Positions 54,235 through 63,230 of a stretch of DNA of 64,000 bases are shown piece by piece; position 1 is the stretch's first letter, and every line of letters begins with the position of its first letter. The DNA is from Parabacteroides sp. AD58. Lineage in GTDB: Bacteria > Bacteroidota > Bacteroidia > Bacteroidales > Tannerellaceae. A model generated the notes under the pieces. The model was not told where the DNA came from. It was given only the letters and a program-made list of their open reading frames with translations, and searched no databases. Where the stretch lies: positions 806,001-870,000 of the forward strand of contig NZ_CP146284.1 of assembly GCF_023744375.2 (NCBI RefSeq), given 5' to 3'. A program made the position numbers and the translations under genes.

Positions 54235-54708
54235 AAAAGAGAAGACAAATGAAAGATCAAGATATGCATTCCGCTTTACCGTCTATCCAATAGACCATCA
54301 TCCCCACTTTTCTGGTGATCACTTTCCCTGTCATAGGGGAAGTGATCAGTAGGTTACACCCGGAGTTATTATTCAACAAATCTATATTTCCACTTATTCC
54401 ATTGATCTACTAATAATGGTTGATTGTTTTCGCGCGTAGGCGCGCTACTCTCTCTCAATTATAAATATACTTTTATTTCCTTTACTTTTCTTTACTTTAC
54501 TTTGTGCACTTATCGCAGCTTAAATTAACATTTTAGCTGCGAAAATGAAGGTTTCAACTGTGTTAATCCATATATTCTCCATCATTTCCGAGTCTTCGAT
54601 GTCCAACCGGTCCAAAACAGATCGAGAAATACTCTTAACCGATCTACACATAGAATGAGCGTCCGTTGGAAACAGTCCGTACGGATTTTGAATCTAGTTA
54701 CTTTTAAG
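54235..54708. other. Noncoding stretch with several hairpins
   Basis: No ORF fits in either strand. Visible structure: a stem GATCACTTTCCC / GGGGAAGTGATC with one wobble (about 54317-54348), GCGCG-TAGG-CGCGC (54432-54445), TCGCAGCT ... AGCTGCGA (54513-54542) and TCCGTACGGA near 54676. A pyrimidine-rich tract lies at 54470-54505. None is next to a clear promoter. It separates ispE from the end of the pbpC operon. Confidence 0.5.
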
Positions 54709-54774
54709 GAAAAAGCCGGCGTATTTTCATCAAAAGCCGGCGTAAATTGATGAAAAGGTAGGCAGAAATTTTTA
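54709..54774. repeat. Array of three 21-bp units with GCCGGCGTA core
   Basis: CCGGCGTA at 54716 and 54737 and a degenerate GTAGGCAG at 54758, exactly 21 bases apart. The first unit (AAAAAGCCGGCGTATTTTCA) is identical to the first unit at 40405, and the last unit ends in the same GAA/AATTTTT type tail. It lies 25 bases past the pbpC stop codon. Confidence 0.9.
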
Positions 54775-54799
54775 ATATCTCCTCAACAATAGAAATCCA

Positions 54800-57208
54800 T
54801 CATTCCCGCACCTCAAACAAGATACTCCGACGATTCCCGTCTTCATCCATTAAGGTTAAAATATGATTCCCGGGTTCAACAAAACAAGCCATCTGATGAA
54901 TCTGCTGCGTCTCTCCCAAATACACATCATCCAGATGCCAATATAATGTAGCATCTGGGCGAGAATGTGTAGCCTTCAGGACAACTTTTTCCCGTTCTCC
55001 TGAAAAGCCCTTCGGCAAATAAAGCACGGCCTGATGCTCTGGATACAGGATCGCGATCTGGCGTGACTGATCTTCTTCACACCCAGGTTTCAGCGGCGGC
55101 AAAGCCTCGTATTCAACATGAAAATGCTTATAATAGTAAGCCTGTGCAGGTGGCAATACAAACCACGGACGTTTTTGCATCCGGCTTACCGACTCGCAAG
55201 AGCTGTTTACTCGATAACGCCCATCAGGCGACAAATGAATAAAACGATGATACGGACAAACCTGAGTAACCATTCCTGCCCGAGGAACATACAGGGTATC
55301 TACCACGTCACAAACCGAAGAAGCCTTGTGTCCACTTTGACGACAGACAAGCATCTGTACCAATTCATCGTAAGGCTGATCGAACCAAGGTACATCCGGC
55401 AACAACGAAAAGACATCAAACAGAATCGGTGCTGCATATCCAACTCCCGTCAGCCCGCTGCGTCCTTCGCCAGTAGCGTTACCCACCCAAACTCCTACAA
55501 CATAACGGGGAGTCACACCAATGGCCCAGGCATCACGACCGCCGTAGCTCGTACCTGTTTTCCAAGCTACCCGTTTCATCGACGAGAACTGCTGCCAGTC
55601 GGCTTCTTCCTCCGGCCGGTTTACTCCCGACATAGCATCAAACATAAACCATAGCGAAGCATACGAAAGCAGCGATTCATCCGAAAGACGCTTGTCGGTA
55701 ACCGATCGAATAGGTACTTGAGCATCTTTTGGACACAGACTCAGTGGATGCAAGTCAGAACGATCATATCGCCCATTGTAGCGGTGATAATGTGCCGACA
55801 TTCGGGCCAGAGAAGCGTACATTCCCGCTAAATCCCATAAAGTTCCTTCTGCTCCACCCAAGATAAGCGATGCTCCGTAATGATCTTCCGAATAACGTAA
55901 GGTAGTCATTCCCATACGCTTGAGCAGTGACATAAATCGGCCTGTATTATATTGTGACAGCATCCGGACCAACGGCACATTCAGGGAACGCTCGATAGCC
56001 ACATGAGCAGGTACAGCTCCATAAAAGGTCTTATTGAAGTTTTGAGGTGTAAATCCGTTAATATTTAAAGGCGTATCGGCTATCAGTGTACCCGGTAGAA
56101 TAAGTCCGTCGTTTAGCATAGCCGCATAAAGGAATGGCTTCAACACACTACCAGTACTGCGTGGCGAAGTAATGACATCCACCTGATAACCATGTCCGCT
56201 GTCACTATCCTGATCGGTAACATTTCCTACGTAAGCCAGTACTTCACCCGACTCGACATCGGCCACCAGAGCTGCCGCATTGTAAATATAATTCGAACGA
56301 TAATCGGCCACATAACGGTTAACCAATCGCTGTATCTGTCCTTGTAAAATAGGATCGATTGTCGTCTGTATCCGATTCTCCGTTTTTTCGGCAGCAAGCC
56401 GATCCAGCAAATGTGGAGCTTCATTCGGCAACGGCAATGGTTTTTCTGGTAGTGTTTCCAGACACGCCAGTTCATATTCGGTCTTATCCAAAATCCGCTT
56501 TTCATACAGCCTGTACAGCAGCTTGTCTCGTTTTTGCTTCAGCTCAGCTCGGTTCCGGCCCGGATGAATCAGTGCCGGAGAATTCGGAAGTACAGCCAAG
56601 GTAGCCTGTTCAGCCCACGACAAGTCTTTCGCCTCACGACCAAAATAACGCCACGCTGCGGCTTCAATCCCTACAACATTTCCACCAAATGGCGCGTGAG
56701 AAGCATACATGCGCAAGATCTCTCCCTTACTGTATGTACATTCCAGATAAATCGCCCAAACCATCTCTACCAACTTCTGCCCGACCGTACGCGACTGGTT
56801 TCCGCGGGCAATTCTCGCCAGCTGCATCGTAAGCGTACTGCCTCCACTCACAACACGACTCTGTGTCAGATTCAACTGCACAGCACGCACCAAGGCAAAC
56901 GGATCAATTCCGGGATGATACCAGAACCGCTTGTCCTCATATTGTGTCAGACAAACAGCAAACTTATCGGGAACTTCCGGATCAGGAGGAAAACGCCACT
57001 GCCCATCAGGAGCAATACGCGCCCCCAACAACACATCACGCCCAGAAGCTTCAGTCGTATATAACAGTGTAGAATAAGGTTTAGAAATGAGGGGATTCGG
57101 TATCCATACATGCATAACGGAACCCCAAAGGATAAGCAGGCAGACAACAAGCTGGCAAACCAGTCCGTGAGCTGCCCACCATGACAGGCAGCGCGCTTTA
57201 CAAAGCAT
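54800..57208 (-). CDS. pbpC: Penicillin-binding protein 1C
   Basis: The 802-residue bifunctional peptidoglycan synthase starts MLCKARCLSWWAAH with one membrane anchor (about 15-35). The GT51 domain has EDKRFWYHPGIDP and GGSTLTMQLARI. The transpeptidase domain has SVLKP (SxxK), SLN and KTGTSYGGRDAW (KTG). A C-terminal BiPBP_C beta domain follows (about 715-802). The start at 57208 overlaps the serine acetyltransferase stop by 11 bases; an earlier in-frame start would lie inside that gene. PbpC is often paired with an alpha-2-macroglobulin, which is absent here. Confidence 0.94.
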   Translation of the reverse strand: MLCKARCLSWWAAHGLVCQLVVCLLILWGSVMHVWIPNPLISKPYSTLLYTTEASGRDVLLGARIAPDGQWRFPPDPEVPDKFAVCLTQYEDKRFWYHPGIDPFALVRAVQLNLTQSRVVSGGSTLTMQLARIARGNQSRTVGQKLVEMVWAIYLECTYSKGEILRMYASHAPFGGNVVGIEAAAWRYFGREAKDLSWAEQATLAVLPNSPALIHPGRNRAELKQKRDKLLYRLYEKRILDKTEYELACLETLPEKPLPLPNEAPHLLDRLAAEKTENRIQTTIDPILQGQIQRLVNRYVADYRSNYIYNAAALVADVESGEVLAYVGNVTDQDSDSGHGYQVDVITSPRSTGSVLKPFLYAAMLNDGLILPGTLIADTPLNINGFTPQNFNKTFYGAVPAHVAIERSLNVPLVRMLSQYNTGRFMSLLKRMGMTTLRYSEDHYGASLILGGAEGTLWDLAGMYASLARMSAHYHRYNGRYDRSDLHPLSLCPKDAQVPIRSVTDKRLSDESLLSYASLWFMFDAMSGVNRPEEEADWQQFSSMKRVAWKTGTSYGGRDAWAIGVTPRYVVGVWVGNATGEGRSGLTGVGYAAPILFDVFSLLPDVPWFDQPYDELVQMLVCRQSGHKASSVCDVVDTLYVPRAGMVTQVCPYHRFIHLSPDGRYRVNSSCESVSRMQKRPWFVLPPAQAYYYKHFHVEYEALPPLKPGCEEDQSRQIAILYPEHQAVLYLPKGFSGEREKVVLKATHSRPDATLYWHLDDVYLGETQQIHQMACFVEPGNHILTLMDEDGNRRSILFEVRE

Positions 57209-58100
57209 GGAAATGATCTTCAACAACCCGCGATTGTACAATCTTCGATCCTGCAGGCACACTATGCGTCAACCAGATATTACCTCCGATGATAGAGCCT
57301 TTGCCAATAGTAATCCGCCCCAACACGGAAGCATTCGAATAAATCGTCACATCATCTTCAATAATCGGATGCCGCGGTACGTCCATCGGCAACCCTTCTT
57401 CGTCGAGAGTAAAACTCTTAGCTCCCAATGTTACACCTTGATACAGACGGACATGATTTCCAATAACGGCAGTCTGACCGATAACGATACCTGTTCCATG
57501 ATCCATACTGAAATACTCACCTATACATGCACCCGGATGAATATCTATCCCAGTCCGCGAGTGAGCCATCTCAGTAATGATACGCGGCAAGACCGGAATG
57601 CCCGCTACATACAGTTCGTGTGCTACCCGCTGATGCAACATAGCTAAAATGGCCGGATAGCAAAAAATAATCTCGCTCACGCTCTTAGCTGCCGGATCAC
57701 CATCAAGAATCGCCTTCACATCTGTCGATAACAGATATTTCACATACGGAATCCGATTGATAAAACCGATAGCCAGCTCAGAAGCTTTCTGCTTCACCGA
57801 ACAAGAACAGTCGTCGGTTTCAAAGCACAGTCCGTGATAAATCTGTTCGTGAAGCAGGTCATAAATCTGCTCTAAATACACACCCAGATAATAGGGCAAT
57901 GATTCCTCCCGTATTTCCTGGACATCATCGAAAAAGCCGGGGAAAATAACCGAGCGAAGCAAATTCATCAATTCCTGAATGCGGACGACCGAAGGAGACG
58001 GCTTCTGATGCAATGGTATGTATTTATATTCAGGAGCATCATAAGCCGACAACAACCGGACGTTCTCTTGTATTTGTTTCAGTATATCGTTTCTATCCAT
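57198..58100 (-). CDS. cysE: Serine O-acetyltransferase
   Basis: The 300-residue enzyme makes O-acetylserine for cysteine synthesis. The start MDRNDILKQIQENV is chosen at 58100, seven bases after the FN3-kelch stop; an ATG ten codons upstream is possible but overlaps that gene. The N-terminal helical part (about 1-170) has the SAT hallmark HRVAHELYVAG-type (QRVAHELYVAGIPVLPRI), and the left-handed beta-helix has GIDIHPGACIGEYFSMDHGTGIVIG and GVTLGAKS. It is the long EpsC/SatA type found in Bacteroidetes. Its place between envelope genes is probably operon chance. Confidence 0.93.
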   Translation of the reverse strand: MDRNDILKQIQENVRLLSAYDAPEYKYIPLHQKPSPSVVRIQELMNLLRSVIFPGFFDDVQEIREESLPYYLGVYLEQIYDLLHEQIYHGLCFETDDCSCSVKQKASELAIGFINRIPYVKYLLSTDVKAILDGDPAAKSVSEIIFCYPAILAMLHQRVAHELYVAGIPVLPRIITEMAHSRTGIDIHPGACIGEYFSMDHGTGIVIGQTAVIGNHVRLYQGVTLGAKSFTLDEEGLPMDVPRHPIIEDDVTIYSNASVLGRITIGKGSIIGGNIWLTHSVPAGSKIVQSRVVEDHFHAL

Positions 58101-58107
58101 ATTATTC

Positions 58108-60309
58108 TTAATTATCCCACTGCGGATCATATTTAATGAATGTCTTGGAACCTGTAGTCATCCCTATATAAATATAAGAATCGACCGAATACATAAACAG
58201 GCTGTTCAAATTGTCGGTCGACAATTTAGAGGCAAAAGCCGTATTTTTCTTTGCCCATGAATCATCAGCCGGATTATACACCCACATATTCAGGTTCGTA
58301 TCCAGCACATATAATTTATTACCAGCCTTTGTTCCGCAGACAAGACCCTGAGCTTCCGTCGGACAAGGAGTTTTCTCTGTCCACGACAACATATCAGAAG
58401 AAGCAGAAGCCCATAAACGCTTGCTGTATGACACGCCGGAAAGCCCGGTACCTGTCATTCCCAAACCGACATACACGTTCTCACCGATCTCTTCCACTAC
58501 GCTACCCAGTTGCTTTTCCGGGAACGTGCCGACTTCACTCCATGATTCCGTCCAGCCACTGAACTTCAGGATCCGGGAGTTTATCGTATCATTGGCACTT
58601 CCACCAAAATAGTACGCATCATTATCAATGGAAATTCCGGATGCATCATAGAGATAAATGTGTGTATCATTACCACCTAAGTCATTCCATTCATTCCGCT
58701 GCACCGAATAATAGTAGAAAGCATTCGACACGGCATCACGATCGTCTTTTCCACCCAGGCACAAAATAGAGAAGCTGTTCAGCGGGAAGAAAGTAGCACC
58801 TTTCACACCAACCTTCGCTGGAGCTTTACTCTGCCAAGCTCCCGTTTGAGCATCATAAGCATACATCTCCGTCGAACGAGTTCCACCTAAGTCGCCACCC
58901 ATCACATATCCAATACCATTGCTGACGCACACCGCAGCTTCCGTCACATTCTTACCGGGATATGCCGTCAATGACGTAATAATATTGGGAATTGTCAGTT
59001 CTCGCGTCTCGCCATACGACGTCACCACCGAGTTGGTGGCATAAGCACGAATATAATACTTTGTTCCCCCCTTTAAGCCAGTAATCACACCCGTAATCAG
59101 GCTGTCGCCCTTAAAAGTCTGTATCTTCGAATCAAGGATCGTTGGTTCGCTCTTGGTAGACGACCAGCAGAAGCCGGCATCCACTATATCGCTCTCACCT
59201 TTACCCTGAATAACTCCACTCACCGAAACAGAGCCGACCGACAAATCATCCGCTTCAATTTCAGAGGTAGTAACAGTAGGCGCCTGACTTTTCACAATCA
59301 GTACAATCGGGTCGCCGCTGCTATATGAAATACCAAAAGAATTTTCGGCATAAGCACGGACATAATAACGAGTCTGTTGCTTTAACCCCTGCAATTTGCC
59401 GGAGATCAGTGAATCATTCTGTAACACGCATGCCACTTTTTCATCTTCTACCGACGGTATTTCATTCGATTCACTATAACAGAAACCACTGGCAGTGACA
59501 TCAGCATCACCCTGGGATTTGAGGACAGCCACAAAGTCGGCTGAAGAATAATCTTTAGACAGTAATTTAAAAGAGGCAAAAACAGGTTTTCCGTCAGTCG
59601 TAGTAACCGTTTGCCATTCTCCGACAAAACGCCCAAACGAATTCTTGACATAAGCCCGAATGTAATAAGTTGTAAGAGGTTTCAGTCCTGTGATTTCCTG
59701 ATAGAATGAATCGGTCTCCATAGTAAAAGGATATTCCTGTGCCTGCTCATCTTCTTTCTGGGTTGTCAGAAGAACACCCCGCTCTTCAATTTCCCCTTCT
59801 CCTGCATCAATGATCTTGCCACCGCAAGTAATGGCAGTTGCCTTTATATCACGCTCTGTCGGAACCAATGTCCGAACAACACCCAGACCATCAGCCGTTG
59901 ATACAAGTAATTCATCACCATAGCTGGTCCCTTTCTTATTCGTCGCATAAGGACGGATATAATATTCCTGACTACTATTTAGCTGGACAGCCGTAGCAGA
60001 AAACTCGCCGATGCCTTTGCCCGCAATAACCGTATCGCCCGATTCAACTGTCGGATTTGAATTCAAGCCCCAGCAAATTCCATATTTCTCTACAGGAGCG
60101 CCATTTGCACTCAGCACTTCAGCCTGTATCGTAATAGTGGTTGCTGTTTTCTGTATTTCATATTCATCGCCTGTACCTGTCAGTAAAATGACGTCAGGAA
60201 CAGAGGCATTCCGGATATCGGTTGACATTTCCGGATCTTCAATACAACCTGTGACAATCAAACCGCCTGCACAGACCAAGAACAAAATATAGCGTATAAA
60301 TTTATTCAT
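58108..60309 (-). CDS. Lipoprotein with four FN3-like repeats and a kelch-type propeller
   Basis: The 733-residue lipoprotein (LIVTGCIED) contains four tandem Ig/FN3-like domains of about 95 residues each (about 40-430), marked by YGICWG, RGVLLT, SGFCYS and AGFCWS and by YYIRPYATN, YYIRAYVKN, YYVRAYAEN and YYIRAYATN. A C-terminal beta-propeller follows (about 445-733) with kelch-like blades (IGYVMGGDLGG, AYYFGGSAND, KLYVLDTNLNMWVYNP). Such proteins sit on the cell surface and bind proteins or glycans. It lies between the TPR/barrel protein and cysE with gaps of 18 and 7 bases, so it belongs to the kinase operon. Confidence 0.88.
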   Translation of the reverse strand: MNKFIRYILFLVCAGGLIVTGCIEDPEMSTDIRNASVPDVILLTGTGDEYEIQKTATTITIQAEVLSANGAPVEKYGICWGLNSNPTVESGDTVIAGKGIGEFSATAVQLNSSQEYYIRPYATNKKGTSYGDELLVSTADGLGVVRTLVPTERDIKATAITCGGKIIDAGEGEIEERGVLLTTQKEDEQAQEYPFTMETDSFYQEITGLKPLTTYYIRAYVKNSFGRFVGEWQTVTTTDGKPVFASFKLLSKDYSSADFVAVLKSQGDADVTASGFCYSESNEIPSVEDEKVACVLQNDSLISGKLQGLKQQTRYYVRAYAENSFGISYSSGDPIVLIVKSQAPTVTTSEIEADDLSVGSVSVSGVIQGKGESDIVDAGFCWSSTKSEPTILDSKIQTFKGDSLITGVITGLKGGTKYYIRAYATNSVVTSYGETRELTIPNIITSLTAYPGKNVTEAAVCVSNGIGYVMGGDLGGTRSTEMYAYDAQTGAWQSKAPAKVGVKGATFFPLNSFSILCLGGKDDRDAVSNAFYYYSVQRNEWNDLGGNDTHIYLYDASGISIDNDAYYFGGSANDTINSRILKFSGWTESWSEVGTFPEKQLGSVVEEIGENVYVGLGMTGTGLSGVSYSKRLWASASSDMLSWTEKTPCPTEAQGLVCGTKAGNKLYVLDTNLNMWVYNPADDSWAKKNTAFASKLSTDNLNSLFMYSVDSYIYIGMTTGSKTFIKYDPQWDN

Positions 60310-60327
60310 TAATTCCGCCTCCTTTTA

Positions 60328-61272
60328 TTAAAAGAAAACTCCGACGCCCGCATTCAGATCAACATATTTAAAGTTGATTGTACTGCAACCCGCACTGATA
60401 AAAAACTTTCCAAACTTCACAATCGCATCCCAATCAGCAGCAACACCCGTTCTTGAAGCATCCAAATGTTTAGCCCATGCCGCATCTTCTTCCTTTGCCG
60501 TCTGCTGATCAACCAAGCGATATTCATATAGCAGCGAACGAGATCCATAGCCCAAACCCACGGAAGTATATAACCAATCCGTACATTTGATGACCATGCC
60601 TGCCGTTATTCCAAAGCTGTTCTTCTTCTTATTTCCTGTAAAATAATAACTCTGGTCAGACGAAATTCCTATGATTTCACCTCCGTTCCGGTCAGAACAT
60701 TCCGCCGTATGCTTATCAAAAGCCATGTTTGTCTTAAACCGCACATACCAGCCTAAATGTTTTCCCATACCGCCCACAGTTAATCCATAAGGAGCTTCTA
60801 TCGAATAATGATAACCAACAAAAAACGACATGGATTCTTTCGGATTCACTTCCTGTTCGGCAGCATAAGATAAATAGGCAGCCTGTTTTCTGGCCTCTGT
60901 CAGTTTTTCGGTCCAGTATTGCGCCAATTCATCATTAGTTGGTGTCCCTATTCCCTTCTCATAATAGAGAATCAGTTGGTGCATGGCTGTCGTATCCTGT
61001 TCCGTTCCCCGCACATTTAGGCAGTTCAGGCATTTATTCATCAGACTTCTCATAGAAGGCCTCATCCGTTCGTTAGCCAGCCAGATTTCAGTCAGCCTGT
61101 CAATACTATAAGCATCACAATAAGAAACGCCTTCTTCAAACCACATTTTGGCATCCCGATAATCCTTCCTTTTCAAGGCGTCATCACCTTTTCGGTTGTA
61201 TTCCGTCTGCTGCTGAGCCCACACAGCCCAGGGAAACATCATACACACTATCAAGATTCTTAACAATTTCAT
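60328..61272 (-). CDS. Exported protein with TPR-like N-terminus and barrel-like C-terminus
   Basis: The 314-residue protein has a signal peptide (about 1-19, ending VWA), a TPR/SEL1-like helical region (about 22-150: YNRKGDDALKRKDYRDAKMWFEEGV, LILYYEKGIGTP) and a C-terminal half of alternating strands (about 150-314, e.g. SFFVGYHYSIEAPYGLTVGG) ending in VFF, as in small outer-membrane barrels. No enzyme motif is present. It starts 19 bases after the kinase stop. The pattern suggests an outer-membrane partner of the kinase module (inference). Confidence 0.82.
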   Translation of the reverse strand: MKLLRILIVCMMFPWAVWAQQQTEYNRKGDDALKRKDYRDAKMWFEEGVSYCDAYSIDRLTEIWLANERMRPSMRSLMNKCLNCLNVRGTEQDTTAMHQLILYYEKGIGTPTNDELAQYWTEKLTEARKQAAYLSYAAEQEVNPKESMSFFVGYHYSIEAPYGLTVGGMGKHLGWYVRFKTNMAFDKHTAECSDRNGGEIIGISSDQSYYFTGNKKKNSFGITAGMVIKCTDWLYTSVGLGYGSRSLLYEYRLVDQQTAKEEDAAWAKHLDASRTGVAADWDAIVKFGKFFISAGCSTINFKYVDLNAGVGVFF

Positions 61273-61291
61273 ATCGTATTTCTCCTAATAA

Positions 61292-63184
61292 TCAATAATA
61301 AGTCGCTCCCTGAGTAATTACAGAACCATCAGAAGCATATATATCATACAAATTATCTTCCCGCTCAAAAGCCCTTCCTTTGTCGGCTTTTCCCACACTC
61401 AGATATTTACAAGGAATCCGTTCATTTCCGTTATTATCAATCGCTCCATAACGGTTGTTCGATTTTTTTCGCACAATCGTATAACGGCCAAACGGCATTT
61501 TCTCTTCATACTGTGCTTTTTTATCAGCAACGCGTTGTTCTTCTATCTTCTCATCACATGCAATCAGGAGACGCATGACTTCTTCCGTAATCATCTGGTC
61601 TTTTGCCAATGTAAAATCATTCTTGGCTCCCGAATAATCTTTAGCATTCATCTTCTCTTTTCCAGAAGCCAGCAGACGATTATAAAATGAAGTAATCTGT
61701 TCCTCCGAAGGAGAAGGTACTGTAACATCCGGTTTGTCTGTATGCAAATTCACATCGGCAGGTTGTTTGCCTTCCACCTTCTTATCTGCATTTCCGGCTA
61801 CAGCTATTTGTTCACTAGCCATCGGTTTGCTAACCTGGCTTTCCGTTTTCCGCACAGTTTTTTCCGTTTTTTGCTCTTTCACTACAGACGTTTCTGCCTT
61901 TTTCTCTGGATAAGTAGTGCGAGGGTCAGCAGCCGGTTTCTCCACAGCCTCCTCTACAGAAGCATCTTCCGCTACCAGGCTATCTGTTTCCTCTTCCTTG
62001 ACAGGCTGATCCACAATCTGTTCAGGCGGATTCTTTTTTCCCTCATAATAATACAATCCCGCTGCACTACCGGCCACCAACATAAGAACGCTTGTAGTCA
62101 CAGCAACCATCTTATGAGAAGATTTTTTCTCTCGTACTTGTCCAGCTACTCTGTCTTCCGATGAGTTTAGCACAGTCTCTTCCTGATCATCCTCAGGCGC
62201 CGTGGTAGTATAAAGCAAAGTAGTCTCTTCCTCTGTTTCGCCTGCCGACATTGCCAGATGAGCCGATGCAGTCGTTTTCTTATAATCAAATCCGCCCAGA
62301 GCATTCATCATTTCCTCAACTGACTGATACCGGTTAGACGGAATGATCTCCATGGCTTTCAAGATAACTTGCTCTGTCTGCTCGGATATGGCCGGATTTA
62401 ACTCCCGCGGTCTAACCAACGGACGCGTAGCCCGCAGAATAGATTCCGTCGGAATTTTTCCCGTCAGCAAATTATACATCGTAGCACCTAAGGAATAGAT
62501 ATCCGGACAAGGAGAAAAAGACTGGATTCCTTCATTATCATACTGTTCTATCGAAGCAAAGCCTTTCGACAGAGTCAGCATGGTGGTACTTGTTTCCTGT
62601 TCTCCAACATCATAGCGTTTGCTCACGCCAAAGTCTATCAAACGGGCATTATTATCCTTGTCGATCAAGATATTGCTTGGCTTGATATCCAGGTGGAGAA
62701 TATTTTTCTGATGCACAAACTGCAAGGCTTCGCCTATCTGATGTATGTAGCGCAGTACTTCAGCTTCAGGCAGAATACCTTCTTTTGCCAACTTATCTTT
62801 CAGTGAACTACCAGCTATATATTCCATTACGATATAGGCCGTATTATTCTCTTCAAAGACTTCCAGCACATTTACAATATACGGATGATGCACTTCCGAA
62901 AGGATCTTCGCTTCCTTGATCAGTTTTTCCTTGAACTTATCAAATAAAAGCTTTCCTGTATCAGAATGCACCTTCACACGGAATGAATAAGCATCACGGG
63001 CACAATAATCTTTAAAGAAATATTCTTTAATGCATACAGGCACTTCGGTTCTCATGGCACCCAAGGAACCTTTTACTTCTGTATACCATATTCCTTTATA
63101 TGTGATCCCAAAGCCGCCTTGACCAATAACTTGCTTGAGCTTATATTTCCCTTTTTGAAGTAAATATCCGTTTGGCAAATTCAT
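61292..63184 (-). CDS. Membrane-bound eukaryotic-like Ser/Thr protein kinase
   Basis: The 630-residue Hanks-type kinase domain (about 10-300) has GQGGFGITYKG (P-loop), the catalytic Lys in CIKEYF, HLDIKPSNILID (catalytic Asp about 165; Leu instead of Arg, so a non-RD kinase) and DFGVSKRY. A juxtamembrane Thr-rich segment (about 310-350), one membrane helix (about 360-380), a long charged periplasmic linker and a C-terminal WG-type repeat (YGAIDNNGNERIPCKYL, about 575-595) follow; there is no PASTA domain. It sits directly after a PP2C phosphatase gene, the usual antagonist. It likely phosphorylates envelope or cytoplasmic targets encoded nearby. Confidence 0.93.
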   Translation of the reverse strand: MNLPNGYLLQKGKYKLKQVIGQGGFGITYKGIWYTEVKGSLGAMRTEVPVCIKEYFFKDYCARDAYSFRVKVHSDTGKLLFDKFKEKLIKEAKILSEVHHPYIVNVLEVFEENNTAYIVMEYIAGSSLKDKLAKEGILPEAEVLRYIHQIGEALQFVHQKNILHLDIKPSNILIDKDNNARLIDFGVSKRYDVGEQETSTTMLTLSKGFASIEQYDNEGIQSFSPCPDIYSLGATMYNLLTGKIPTESILRATRPLVRPRELNPAISEQTEQVILKAMEIIPSNRYQSVEEMMNALGGFDYKKTTASAHLAMSAGETEEETTLLYTTTAPEDDQEETVLNSSEDRVAGQVREKKSSHKMVAVTTSVLMLVAGSAAGLYYYEGKKNPPEQIVDQPVKEEETDSLVAEDASVEEAVEKPAADPRTTYPEKKAETSVVKEQKTEKTVRKTESQVSKPMASEQIAVAGNADKKVEGKQPADVNLHTDKPDVTVPSPSEEQITSFYNRLLASGKEKMNAKDYSGAKNDFTLAKDQMITEEVMRLLIACDEKIEEQRVADKKAQYEEKMPFGRYTIVRKKSNNRYGAIDNNGNERIPCKYLSVGKADKGRAFEREDNLYDIYASDGSVITQGATYY

Positions 63185-63230
63185 AAAACAACATTCAAAC
63201 CACTTGTTTTAATTGCCAAAATTAAAACAT

